Shown here piece after piece: positions 36,236 to 44,673 of a DNA stretch of 64,000 bases. The number at the start of each line of letters is the position of its first letter. Position 1 is the first letter of the stretch. A program made the translations under genes and the position numbers. The stretch is taken from contig NZ_BDBS01000016.1 of NCBI RefSeq assembly GCF_001613105.1, forward strand, positions 1 to 64,000, read 5' to 3'. The DNA comes from Nocardia pseudobrasiliensis NBRC 108224. Its GTDB lineage: Bacteria > Actinomycetota > Actinomycetes > Mycobacteriales > Mycobacteriaceae. The notes under the pieces were generated by a model. It had not been told where the DNA came from, did no database searches, and saw nothing but the letters and a program-made list of their open reading frames with translations.

Positions 36236-37855
36236 TCAGCGTCCCGCGCGGATGATCGCCTCGATATTTCGCTCGGCGAGCGCGGCGATGGTGAGCGATG
36301 GATTGACCGTGCCGGTGCTGCCCGGAATCCCCGCGCCGTCGACGACGTACAGACCCGGATGGCCGACCACGCGCCCATAGTTGTCGGTGGCCCGCCCGAT
36401 CACCGCACCGCCCAGCGGATGCGCGGTGAACAGCGCGTTGGCGTCGTAGCCCAGCGCGCTGTAATCCAGTAGGGCGCCGGCCCGTTCGGCGATGCGGTGA
36501 TCGACCGCGCGGCAGGCGGCGAGCACATCCTCCTGCGCCCTGCGCGGCCAGTTCAGCGTCGCGGCATTGCGGGCCCGGTCGTAGGTGAAGCGGGCCCGGG
36601 TCGGATCGAGCGCCAGACCGAGCGAGCCGACCCCGCCGGTCTCGGTCGGCATACCCGGCAGGTACCAGCTCTCGAGCGTCAGCGGCATACCGGATTCGTC
36701 GTGGATGCGGCTGGCGCTGGCCACGCCCTGGCCGAGGCCGACCAATCGGCTCTCGCCGCGGCCGAGCACCACATCGCCGTTGGTGCCCCAGCCGTCGCCG
36801 ACATATTCGTTCAGATGCGGCAGCGCGCCGGTGGCCTGCGCGCGCACCAGCAGTTCGGAGGTGCCGACCGAACCGGCGCCGAGGAACAGCTTGTCGCAGG
36901 TGAGGGTTCGGGTCGCCAGAACCGCTCCGGTGGGATCGAGTTTGGTCACGCCGACCACGTAGCGGCCGTTGGCGTCCTGGGCGATCGTGTCGACGCGATG
37001 GCCCGGGAACACCGCCGAGCGGCCGGTGTCCTGGGCGTACTTCAGATAGTTCTGGTTCAGATCGAACTTCGCGCCGTTGGAGTTGCCCAGATTGCTGAAT
37101 CCGGTGGTGGCCGAGGCTTTGGACGCACCGGCCAGTTCCGCGCGCAGCACATCCCAATTGAAGATCGAATCGCTGGGCTGCGGTTCGTAACCCGCCTTGC
37201 GCACCTGCTCGTCCCACATGCGCGAGTGTGTGAACGGCGAGGAGGCGTATATATCTCCCGGCATCGTGCTCAGCCGCAGCATCTGCCGCACCCGCGGGAA
37301 GTAGACGCGGTCCAGCTCGTCGAATTCGACTGTGCCGCGGAAGACCTCGTCGAAGAATCGGCGCGTCGGCGCGACCATCACACCCGTGAACACCACCGAA
37401 CCGCCGCCCACGGCCGCCGCGTGCCAGACATCGATACCCGGCAGCTCGGTCACGTCGAGTACGCCGCCGAAATCGGCGAAGTGCATGGCGACCTTGGTGA
37501 TTCCGGTGAAGCTGGTCCGATGCCAGAACCCGCGCCCGTCGGGCAGGACGTCACCGGTGAAGATCTCCCGCCACGGATCGTTGGGCCAGCGCGACCCGCG
37601 CTCGAGCACGGTATTCGACACACCCGCCTCGGCCAGCCGCAGCGCGGTCACCGCGGCCCCGAATCCCGACCCGATGACAATGGCCTCGGTATGTTCGGGC
37701 GGATCCGGCAGCGGCGCAAAGATCTCCGGCACCCACTGCTTGAACAGCTCGTTCCACACCGGTTCGGCCACGGCGGACCCTGCCCGATACCCGGTGCCCG
37801 CCGCGCCCAACAGCGCCGCCGCTCCGGCAGCCTTCAGAAAGGCGCGTCTGCGCAC
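36236..37855 (-). CDS. choA: Secreted cholesterol oxidase (GMC type)
   Basis: A 539-residue FAD enzyme oxidising cholesterol to cholestenone with release of hydrogen peroxide. A twin-arginine signal (RRRAFLKAAGAAALLG) opens the protein. The FAD motif VIGSGFGAAVTALRLAEAG follows. At the C-terminus FTAHPLGGAVIGRATDNYGRV and DGAGIPGSTGTVNPSLTIAALAERN carry the His and Asn expected of the active site. The GTG at 37855 is 7 nt after GGGAGG and puts the Tat motif at the very start. No KstR-like site is seen upstream. Activity is inferred from family motifs. Confidence 0.85.
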   Translation of the reverse strand: MRRRAFLKAAGAAALLGAAGTGYRAGSAVAEPVWNELFKQWVPEIFAPLPDPPEHTEAIVIGSGFGAAVTALRLAEAGVSNTVLERGSRWPNDPWREIFTGDVLPDGRGFWHRTSFTGITKVAMHFADFGGVLDVTELPGIDVWHAAAVGGGSVVFTGVMVAPTRRFFDEVFRGTVEFDELDRVYFPRVRQMLRLSTMPGDIYASSPFTHSRMWDEQVRKAGYEPQPSDSIFNWDVLRAELAGASKASATTGFSNLGNSNGAKFDLNQNYLKYAQDTGRSAVFPGHRVDTIAQDANGRYVVGVTKLDPTGAVLATRTLTCDKLFLGAGSVGTSELLVRAQATGALPHLNEYVGDGWGTNGDVVLGRGESRLVGLGQGVASASRIHDESGMPLTLESWYLPGMPTETGGVGSLGLALDPTRARFTYDRARNAATLNWPRRAQEDVLAACRAVDHRIAERAGALLDYSALGYDANALFTAHPLGGAVIGRATDNYGRVVGHPGLYVVDGAGIPGSTGTVNPSLTIAALAERNIEAIIRAGR

Positions 37856-37984
37856 CCGGCCACCTCCCTCATCCACGCATGACCGCGCGCGAGATTACCG
37901 GGCCGACACCGGGTGCCTCAACAGAATGACCAGGACTTAAGCATCTCACGAATAGCTTTTCGCTATAAGGCGAGATCGCTACCG

Positions 37985-38695
37985 TCAGGCCCGCAAACGT
38001 TCCCTGCGGAGTTGGTCGACCTCTGGTAGGAGCAGGGGCTCCAGCTCGTCCACGCCGAGGGCGCGGCGCAAGAGATGGTCGGCCAGTTCGGGGTTGCGGG
38101 CCAGGGCCGGGCCGTGCATGTAGGTGCCGATCACCGAGCCCTGGATCACGCCCTCGAGGGCGTCGCCGACGCCGTTGCCGACGCCTCGGGTGACTCGCGC
38201 CAGGGGTTTGGCGTCGCCGCCGAGTTTCGTTCCGCCGCGGTGGTTTTCGAAGCCGGTGAGCGGCTCGGTGAGGCCGGGGAGCAGGGGGGTTGTGGCAACC
38301 TCGCCGATCGCGCGCTTGGCCTGCGGGGAGGTGGTGACGTCGAACAGGCCCACGCCGTCGACTCGTTCGCCGGAGGAGGTCTCGTACCAGTTGCCGAGTA
38401 CCTGGATGGCCGCGCAGATCGCCAGTACCGGCACGCCTTTCGCGGCGGCCTGCTGCAGGCCCGGATACCGCTGCAGATGCCGGGTGGCCAGGCGCTGCGC
38501 GGAATCCTCCGCGCCGCCGAGGGTGTAGATGTCCAGTGAGTCGGGCACCGGATCGTTCAGGCTGATTTCGACGATCTCGGCAGCGTAGCCGCGCATGCGC
38601 AGCCGCTGCCGCAGCACAACCGCATTGCCGCCGTCGCCGTAGGTGCCCATGACATCCGGCAGGACCAGTCCGATCCGCACGGTCGAATCCGTCAT
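37985..38695 (-). CDS. gatD: Lipid II isoglutaminyl synthase, glutamine amidotransferase subunit GatD
   Basis: A 236-residue class I amidotransferase. The nucleophile Cys94 is in LAICAAIQVLG and the catalytic His194 in GTYMHGPALARNPELAD. With MurT it amidates the alpha-carboxyl of D-glutamate in lipid II, supplying ammonia from glutamine, on the cytosolic face. It overlaps murT by 4 nt. The usual glycine pair after the Cys is Ala-Ala here, an unusual but conservative change. Confidence 0.94.
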   Translation of the reverse strand: MTDSTVRIGLVLPDVMGTYGDGGNAVVLRQRLRMRGYAAEIVEISLNDPVPDSLDIYTLGGAEDSAQRLATRHLQRYPGLQQAAAKGVPVLAICAAIQVLGNWYETSSGERVDGVGLFDVTTSPQAKRAIGEVATTPLLPGLTEPLTGFENHRGGTKLGGDAKPLARVTRGVGNGVGDALEGVIQGSVIGTYMHGPALARNPELADHLLRRALGVDELEPLLLPEVDQLRRERLRA

Positions 38696-39927
38696 CGGTT
38701 TGCCTCCAGATCGCGATTGAGGTCGCGGAACGCGGTGTAGTTGGCCAGGACCTCGACCCGGCCGGGCGGGCAGGAGGCGATGGCGCGCAGGGGATTCGCG
38801 ACGGTGGTGTGCTCGACCCCGGCATAGGTCAGCCGCACCGCGAGATCGGTGGCCCGCTCCCCCGCGGCGACCACCTGGGTGCCCTCGAAATGTTCGAAGC
38901 GCACGTCCCACAGCCACGACAGATCCTCGCCGTCGGGCACCTGGCCGTTCACGGCGATCACCAAACCCGTTGCGGCCGGGTCGATCATCGACAGCGCCTC
39001 CTGCCAGCCCGCCGGATTCTTGGCCAGCAGCAGACGCGCGGTGTGCTCGCCGACCCGCACGGTGCGATAGCGCCCGGCGATCTCGTTCACGGTGGCCGCG
39101 CCTTCGGCGGCACTCTCCGGCGTGGCCCCGAGCGCGACCGCCGCCGCGACCGCCTGCGCCGCGTTACCGCGATTGGCACGCCCCGGAAGGGCAAGGTGCA
39201 GCGGCAGTTTCACCCCGTCGGGCCCGTAGAGGAATTCCTCGTCGACCCACCAGTCCGGTTCGGGGCGGTGGAAATCCGCACCCGTGCTGCGCCAGTGCGT
39301 ACCCTCCCAGACGATCGGCTCACCGCTGCGCGGACAGCTGGTGGCATCCACCGCCCAGCCGCTGCCGGCCGCGACCCAGACCACATTGGGATGGTCGTAG
39401 GCGATCGAGGTGATCAGGACGTCGTCGCAGTTGGCGATGAGAACGGTATCGGGATGCCGGGCCATACCGGCGCGCAGTTTGCGCTCGATCATATTGATCT
39501 CGCCGACCCGGTCGAGCTGATCGCGGCTCAGATTCAGCAGAACCACCGCGGCCGGATTCAGCGCGTCGGTCACATGCGGCAGATGTAGTTCGTCGACCTC
39601 GATCGCGGCCAGCGACGCGGACCGGTGCGCGCTCAGCGCGGCGACGATACCCGCGTCCATATTCGCGCCGTCGGCCTGGGTGGCCACCGGGCCGAGCGTG
39701 CTCAGCGCCGCGGTCGTCATGCGGGTGGTGGTGGATTTGCCGTTGGTTCCGGTCACCAGCACGGTCCGACGGCCGCGCCCGAGCTGGGTCATGACCGTCG
39801 GATCGATGCGCAGCGCGATCAATCCCCCGATCATCGACCCCTTACCGCGCCCCGCCTTCTGCGACGCCCACGACGCGGCCGCCGCCGCCCGCAGCGCCAG
39901 CCGCCCACGCACCGAGATGTCTGCCAC
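38692..39927 (-). CDS. murT: Lipid II isoglutaminyl synthase, Mur ligase-like subunit MurT
   Basis: A 411-residue Mur-ligase-fold protein. The P-loop VTGTNGKSTTTRM is at residues 58-70, followed by AAIEVDELHLPHV and LLNLSRDQLDRVGEI. It activates D-Glu of lipid II with ATP, and GatD provides ammonia. In MurT proteins of Firmicutes a four-Cys zinc ribbon is inserted near residue 200; here only the first Cys remains (ATSCPRSGEP), the others being replaced. It forms an operon with gatD. Confidence 0.94.
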   Translation of the reverse strand: MADISVRGRLALRAAAAASWASQKAGRGKGSMIGGLIALRIDPTVMTQLGRGRRTVLVTGTNGKSTTTRMTTAALSTLGPVATQADGANMDAGIVAALSAHRSASLAAIEVDELHLPHVTDALNPAAVVLLNLSRDQLDRVGEINMIERKLRAGMARHPDTVLIANCDDVLITSIAYDHPNVVWVAAGSGWAVDATSCPRSGEPIVWEGTHWRSTGADFHRPEPDWWVDEEFLYGPDGVKLPLHLALPGRANRGNAAQAVAAAVALGATPESAAEGAATVNEIAGRYRTVRVGEHTARLLLAKNPAGWQEALSMIDPAATGLVIAVNGQVPDGEDLSWLWDVRFEHFEGTQVVAAGERATDLAVRLTYAGVEHTTVANPLRAIASCPPGRVEVLANYTAFRDLNRDLEANR

Positions 39928-39951
39928 GACGGCGAGTTTATGTGCTGCGGT

Positions 39952-40569
39952 TCAATAGAGGGATTTGACGTAGTTCTCCGGCGCGTAGTGCGCCTCGAGC
40001 TGTTCCACCGTCTCGGTGATATTCGCGTGCACCTCCTTGGTCAACTGCGCCACCGGCGGCAGATCGTCCTGCGGCCAGCCCTCGGGCCGCCACAGGCTGC
40101 TGCGCAGAAAAGCCTTGGCGCAGTGGAAGAAGATCTGCTCGACAGCCACCTCGACGGCCAGAATCGGCCGGTGGCCCTTGACGATCATGTCGTCGAAATA
40201 CGGCGCGTCCCGAACCAGGCGGGCCCGGCCGTTGACCCGCAGGGTCTCGTTGCGCCCCGGAATGAGGAAGATCACGCCGACATGGGGATTGGACAGGATG
40301 TTGAGATAGCCGTCGGCGCGGCGGTTACCCGGACGCTCCGGGATGGCGATGGTCCGATCGTCGAGCACCCGCACGAAGCCCGCCGGATCGCCCTTGGGCG
40401 AGGCATCGCAATTGCCCTCGGCATCGCTGGTGGCCAGCACCACGAACGGTGAGGTCGCGATCCATTCGCGGTCGCGCGGGTGCAGCACGACGCGTTCCTT
40501 GTTGGCGGCCCGCTCGCCGACTTCGCCGAGCAGTTCGCGCAATTGAGCCGCGGTGGTGATCTCGTTCAT
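39952..40569 (-). CDS. Pyridoxamine 5'-phosphate oxidase-like flavin/F420 protein
   Basis: A 205-residue split-beta-barrel protein (PPOX class, DR2398/MSMEG_1061-like group). Typical segments are REWIATSPFVVLATSDAEGNCDASPKGDPAGFV, FLIPGRNETLRVNGRA and EQIFFHCAKAFLRS. It would bind FMN or F420 and reduce a small substrate. It stands alone, 24 bp after the murT start region on the same strand. Confidence 0.88.
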   Translation of the reverse strand: MNEITTAAQLRELLGEVGERAANKERVVLHPRDREWIATSPFVVLATSDAEGNCDASPKGDPAGFVRVLDDRTIAIPERPGNRRADGYLNILSNPHVGVIFLIPGRNETLRVNGRARLVRDAPYFDDMIVKGHRPILAVEVAVEQIFFHCAKAFLRSSLWRPEGWPQDDLPPVAQLTKEVHANITETVEQLEAHYAPENYVKSLY

Positions 40570-40611
40570 ACCTCGATCGAACCGCGAACTGTCCCGTCCG
40601 GCCAGGTATTT

Positions 40612-42372
40612 CTAGACCGGACCGTCGAACATGTTCGGCTGTCCGGCCGCGAACCGGTTCGCGTCCAGCTGCCGCATCGGCTCCAGCTGGGGCGCGCGGT
40701 ACAGGGAGAACAGGCGGCAGCGTTCGGCATTCGATCCCGCCACGTCCAGCAGCGCGTTGACCGCTGTGCGCGCGGATTCGCAGGCGCCCTCCATGGTGGC
40801 CAGGTCCACATTCGTCTGCACGTAATCGCCCGCGAGGAACATGTTTTCGAGCGCGCCGTGCGCCTTGGGCCGGGCCGCCCAGGATCCGGCGGTATTGATC
40901 AGCAGCGGATCGGCATTGGTATTGCGCCGCCCCGCCGCGTCCCAGCCGATGCCCGAATCCAGGAACCAGGAGTGCAGATCCTCGTCGTGCAGCGCGGCCG
41001 GACCGTCGAGATGGGCCTGCAGCTGCGCCCACACCTCCCGCGCGATCTCGTCGTGGGTGCACTCCTTGGCGGGTTTGCCGTACAGGATGCCCGGGGTGTT
41101 CCAATCCGAGACGTCCACCGACAGGCAGTCCTGCACCGAACCGTCGCCGAAGCCGGAAAGCTTTGTGCGCGACCAGAACTGGTTCTGCGCGATGGAGGTC
41201 AGCGACCACGGCGCATCGACGTAGGCGGTGTGGCCGCGCGCGATGGCGCTCGGTCTGCGCAGGTAGAACTGGATTCCGGTCATCCAGTTGGTCACCAGCC
41301 GATCCATTGCCGCCAGTTCCGGCCGCGCGTCGAGGATTTCCGGCGTCCACAGGCCGCGCGCGACCTCCATCGGCACGGCCAGCAGGAAGTAGTCCGCGTC
41401 CACCGCTCGGGCGCCGCCGTCACCGCCCGAGATCCGCGCGCCGGAGATCCGACGCCCGCTCACATCCAGTCCCTGCAATTCGGCGTTCTCGAAACGAACG
41501 CCCAACTGCCGCAACCGATTCACCCACGGATCCAGCCACGCCTCGGTGGTCGGCCCGTTCAGCAGCCGGTCCAGCGGGCCGTCGTTATCGATCTCCAGTG
41601 GATTGCCGAGGAACTGCTCGCCCATATTGCCGATGGTGCGGGTGCTGGCGTGATCGTCCTTGGCCGCGACCAGCAATGTGGTCAGCGTGCGCGACATCAG
41701 GATCCGGAACTCCCCCGACCGGCCCCGGGCCCCGACGAAATCGCGCCAGGCCAGATTCTCCCATTCGCCGAAACGCCGTGCGTCACAACTGGTGTTGAAC
41801 ACCAGCAGTCGATTGGCGAAGTACAGGGCCTCGTTCATCGGCATCTTGGCCGAGGTGGCGATCACCGAACCCACGGTCTGGCGGAAATCGTCCGGATTCG
41901 ACCACTGCTTGCCCGCGCGGCCCATGGGCAACAGAATGTCGTCGTTTCCGGCCCGTGAGAAACGCGCCTCAACCGCCGGTACGAGATTGTCCCAGACGCC
42001 GTTCGCATTGCCCTGGAAGGGAATTCGCCGCATGGTATCCGGGAGGTGTTTGTAGAAACCCGGAAAGAAGCGGAAACCGTGCTCACCCGGTAGGTCCGGG
42101 CGCCCGTCGCGACCCGATCCCGGGACCGGAATGCTGCGGGCCTTGCCGCCGAGCGCGCGCCGCTCGTAGACGGTGATGTCGAAACCGCGTTCGGCCAGCT
42201 CATGGGCGGCTGTGAGGCCCGCCACCCCGCCGCCGAAGATCGCCACGCGCCGAGGCGGATCGGCCGCCGCGCGCACCGGGCGCAGCGTCCACGCACCCGC
42301 GGTCATCACGCCTGCCGCCACCGCTCCGCGAAGTACCGTTCTCCGCGAAACGACCGATTGCTGATCTGCCAT
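40612..42372 (-). CDS. Tat-exported flavin amine oxidase / desaturase-like protein
   Basis: A 586-residue FAD protein with a twin-arginine signal (SRRTVLRGAVAAGVMTAGA), the dinucleotide motif FGGGVAGLTAAHELAERGFDITVYE near residue 45 and the C-terminal FAD segment MFLAGDYVQTNVDLATMEGACESA. This architecture is that of phytoene desaturase / hydroxysqualene dehydroxylase relatives. The substrate is unknown, perhaps an isoprenoid or lipid outside the cytosol. GGAGG lies 9 nt before the ATG. Confidence 0.87.
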   Translation of the reverse strand: MADQQSVVSRRTVLRGAVAAGVMTAGAWTLRPVRAAADPPRRVAIFGGGVAGLTAAHELAERGFDITVYERRALGGKARSIPVPGSGRDGRPDLPGEHGFRFFPGFYKHLPDTMRRIPFQGNANGVWDNLVPAVEARFSRAGNDDILLPMGRAGKQWSNPDDFRQTVGSVIATSAKMPMNEALYFANRLLVFNTSCDARRFGEWENLAWRDFVGARGRSGEFRILMSRTLTTLLVAAKDDHASTRTIGNMGEQFLGNPLEIDNDGPLDRLLNGPTTEAWLDPWVNRLRQLGVRFENAELQGLDVSGRRISGARISGGDGGARAVDADYFLLAVPMEVARGLWTPEILDARPELAAMDRLVTNWMTGIQFYLRRPSAIARGHTAYVDAPWSLTSIAQNQFWSRTKLSGFGDGSVQDCLSVDVSDWNTPGILYGKPAKECTHDEIAREVWAQLQAHLDGPAALHDEDLHSWFLDSGIGWDAAGRRNTNADPLLINTAGSWAARPKAHGALENMFLAGDYVQTNVDLATMEGACESARTAVNALLDVAGSNAERCRLFSLYRAPQLEPMRQLDANRFAAGQPNMFDGPV

Positions 42373-42469
42373 CTTTCGGGACCTCCACGCCGCGGCTAAC
42401 TGTAGGCGGTGAATCCCGGACGCGCGCGGGTCGGGTGTGAAAATCCGGCCCGCGCGCTCGTTGTCGCGG

Positions 42470-43417
42470 CTATTTGCTGAGTGCAGGCTCCGCCGCGCTC
42501 ACCACGACAGCATTCGCGTCGACCACCGGACTCGGTCGCCGCGCGGAGGTCGCCGCGAACGCACCGGCGATTACGACGGCCGCGCCCACCAGCGACAGCG
42601 GGGTCGGCCGCTCGTGCAGGAAGGCCCAGGCCGCGCCGATGCCCACGATCGGAACCAGCAGCGACAGCGGCGCGACCGCACCGGCCGGATAGCGGCTCAT
42701 CAGATAGGTCCACAAACCCGAGCCCACCAGCGTGGCCAGCACCGCGGTGTAGCCGAGGGCGGCCAGGGCGGGCCAGCCACCGGGCGTGAACGACTCGATC
42801 AACGCGCGCCAGCCGGTGTCCGGCCCCTCCACGAGCGCCGACAGCGCGAACATCGGTACCGGCGGCACCACGGCCATCCACAGCGTCAAATGCAGCGGAT
42901 CCACCCGCTGTCCGGCAGTGCCCGCCGCGGCCAGCCGCGAGCCGATATTGCCGAAGGCCCAGCCGAATCCGGCCGCCAGCGTCAGCAGCACCGGCACCAC
43001 GGTGGCGTGCTGGGCCCGATCCCAGCCGATCACCACCATGCCGAGCACCGCGACGCCCAGCCCCAGAAACTGTGTCGGACGCAACCTTTCGCGCAGCAGC
43101 ACCGCACCCAGGACCACCGTGAACGGCGCCGAACTCTGCAGCACCAGCGAGGCCAGCCCGGTCGGCATACCCGCCCGCATGGCGGTGAACAGGAAGGCGA
43201 ACTGCGCGATCCCGAAGCCCGCGCCGTACAGCAGCAGCCAGCGCAGCGGCACCTGCGGCCGCGGCACCAGCAGGACCACCGGAATCGCGAGCACCGCGAA
43301 CCGCAGCCCCGCGAAGAAGAAGGGCGGGAAGTGCTCCAAGCCCACGTGCAGCGCGAGGAAGTTCAGTCCCCACAGCACGACGACGGCCAGTCCGAGCAGA
43401 CGATCACGGTAACTCAC
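42470..43417 (-). CDS. EamA-family (DMT) transporter
   Basis: A 315-residue membrane protein with ten hydrophobic segments in two EamA repeats (LGLAVVVLWGLNFLALHVG to VVLGAVLLRERL; then LALAALGYTAVLATLVG-like to FLHERPTPLSLVGAAVVIAG). It probably exports amino acids or metabolites. It is divergent from a LysR gene and presumably regulated by it. Confidence 0.92.
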   Translation of the reverse strand: MSYRDRLLGLAVVVLWGLNFLALHVGLEHFPPFFFAGLRFAVLAIPVVLLVPRPQVPLRWLLLYGAGFGIAQFAFLFTAMRAGMPTGLASLVLQSSAPFTVVLGAVLLRERLRPTQFLGLGVAVLGMVVIGWDRAQHATVVPVLLTLAAGFGWAFGNIGSRLAAAGTAGQRVDPLHLTLWMAVVPPVPMFALSALVEGPDTGWRALIESFTPGGWPALAALGYTAVLATLVGSGLWTYLMSRYPAGAVAPLSLLVPIVGIGAAWAFLHERPTPLSLVGAAVVIAGAFAATSARRPSPVVDANAVVVSAAEPALSK

Positions 43418-43451
43418 GAGACCAATGATGATGTCCGCAACTAATTAGCAC

Positions 43452-43474
43452 TATTGAATAAATATGGATCAATA
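43452..43474. promoter_or_regulatory. Inverted repeat in the EamA/LysR divergent promoter
   Basis: TATTGA (43452-43457) and TCAATA (43469-43474) form a dyad in a strikingly AT-rich 143-bp intergenic region, fitting the T-N11-A pattern of LysR sites. It is the likely operator of the adjacent LysR protein. Confidence 0.5.
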
Positions 43475-43560
43475 ATGTAGTAGAACTGAAGAGATCTGCT
43501 GCAACGACGCCGCGAATCATCGGACCGGACGGACAGCGGAGCAGGGGAGTCGATACGAGC

Positions 43561-44514
43561 ATGCGCGAGGACGGGCACGAAACGCAAAGCGGCGGTGGCG
43601 GGTTCATGGCCGTGGAACGTCTGCGGGTGCTGCGCGAACTGGCCGATCGCAAGACCGTCGCGGCGGTGGCCGAGGCGCTGTCGATGACCCCCTCGGCGGT
43701 TTCCCAGCAACTCAAGGTGCTGGCCCGCGAGGCCGGGGTGGCGCTGCTCGAACCCGACGGGCGGCGGGTGCGGCTCACCGATGCCGGGCGCGCGCTGGTG
43801 GTGCGGGCCGACGAGGTGCTGGCCGCGATGGATCGGGCGGTCGGGGAGATGGCGCTGTATCGCGGTTCGCCGCGCGGGCAGGTGCGGGTGGCGCTGTTCC
43901 CGTCCGGGGCCGCGCTGCTGCTGGCGCACGTACTGGCCGAATTGGCGGGCAGCGGTGTGGAGATGGTGGCCCGCGACGAGGATGTGCCACCGACCGAGGT
44001 GCCGCGGCTGCTCGCCGACTACGACGTCGTACTGACCCATCGCGACGAGCGGGCGCCCGCGCTGACCGGCCCGCGGGTGACCTCGCGCATCCTCATGCGC
44101 GAACCGATCGACGTCGTGGTCTCCCCCGACCACCGGCTGGCCCGCCAGGGCGCGGTCGTCCCCGGCGAACTCGCCGACGAGACCTGGCTCAGCGTCCGCG
44201 GCGGCTTCCCCGTCGACGACGTGCTGCGCTCGATCGCCACGGTCACCGGGGTCCAGCCCCGAATAGCCCAGCGCCTCAACGATTTCAATGTCATCGAGGA
44301 GCTGGTCGCCTCGGGCTACGGCGTGGCCCTCATGCCCCGCTACTCGGTCCGCCACCCCGACCTGGTCGTCCTGCGCCTGGCGGGCGTGCGCGCGGCCCGC
44401 CTCTACGAACTGGCCTCCCGCCCCCACGCAGCGACCCGCCCGGCCATCTCGGCGGTACTACGCGCGTTCGAGTCGGCGGCCGGGAAGGTCCCGGCAAAAA
44501 GCATGCCGGGATAA
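43561..44514 (+). CDS. LysR-family regulator
   Basis: A 317-residue LysR protein. The helix-turn-helix RLRVLRELADRKTVAAVAEALSMTPSAVSQQLKVL is followed by the substrate-binding domain. GGGGAG precedes the ATG at 43561; an internal ATG at 43606 is an alternative start nearer the DNA-binding domain. The C-terminus overlaps the first unit of a dispersed hairpin repeat. It is divergent from the EamA transporter. Confidence 0.9.
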   Translation: MREDGHETQSGGGGFMAVERLRVLRELADRKTVAAVAEALSMTPSAVSQQLKVLAREAGVALLEPDGRRVRLTDAGRALVVRADEVLAAMDRAVGEMALYRGSPRGQVRVALFPSGAALLLAHVLAELAGSGVEMVARDEDVPPTEVPRLLADYDVVLTHRDERAPALTGPRVTSRILMREPIDVVVSPDHRLARQGAVVPGELADETWLSVRGGFPVDDVLRSIATVTGVQPRIAQRLNDFNVIEELVASGYGVALMPRYSVRHPDLVVLRLAGVRAARLYELASRPHAATRPAISAVLRAFESAAGKVPAKSMPG

Positions 44515-44620
44515 GGAGGAAAGCCATACCGGACCGAGGGCGAAAGCATGCCCGGACAAGGAAGAAAGCCGTGCCGGGACAAGGGGCGTGCAGGGAAAGG
44601 GACATGGCACGCCGGGACCA
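44489..44620. repeat. Tandem array of degenerate 22-23-bp hairpin-derived units
   Basis: About five units of the form AAAGCatgCCGGGACAAGGAgg run from the last codons of the LysR gene. The first begins with a hairpin TCCCGGCA (44489-44496) / TGCCGGGA (44504-44511). The same core appears inverted at 44650-44670. The array occupies the whole space before the convergent ATPase gene and codes for nothing. Confidence 0.65.
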
Positions 44621-44649
44621 GAAGAACGTCACATGCTCGTTCTGCGTTG

Positions 44650-44670
44650 TCCCGGCGTGCTTTTCGCCGG
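44650..44670. terminator. Hairpin ending the EspI-like gene
   Basis: CCGGCG (44652-44657) pairs with CGCCGG (44665-44670) around TGCTTTT, four bases before the stop of the minus-strand ATPase gene. Its core is the reverse complement of the adjacent tandem units and matches the hairpin at 134-172. Confidence 0.6.
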
Positions 44671-44673
44671 ACC

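Noticed and set aside
37856..37984. KstR site upstream of cholesterol oxidase
   Set aside because: No AACnnGTT core was found in the interval.
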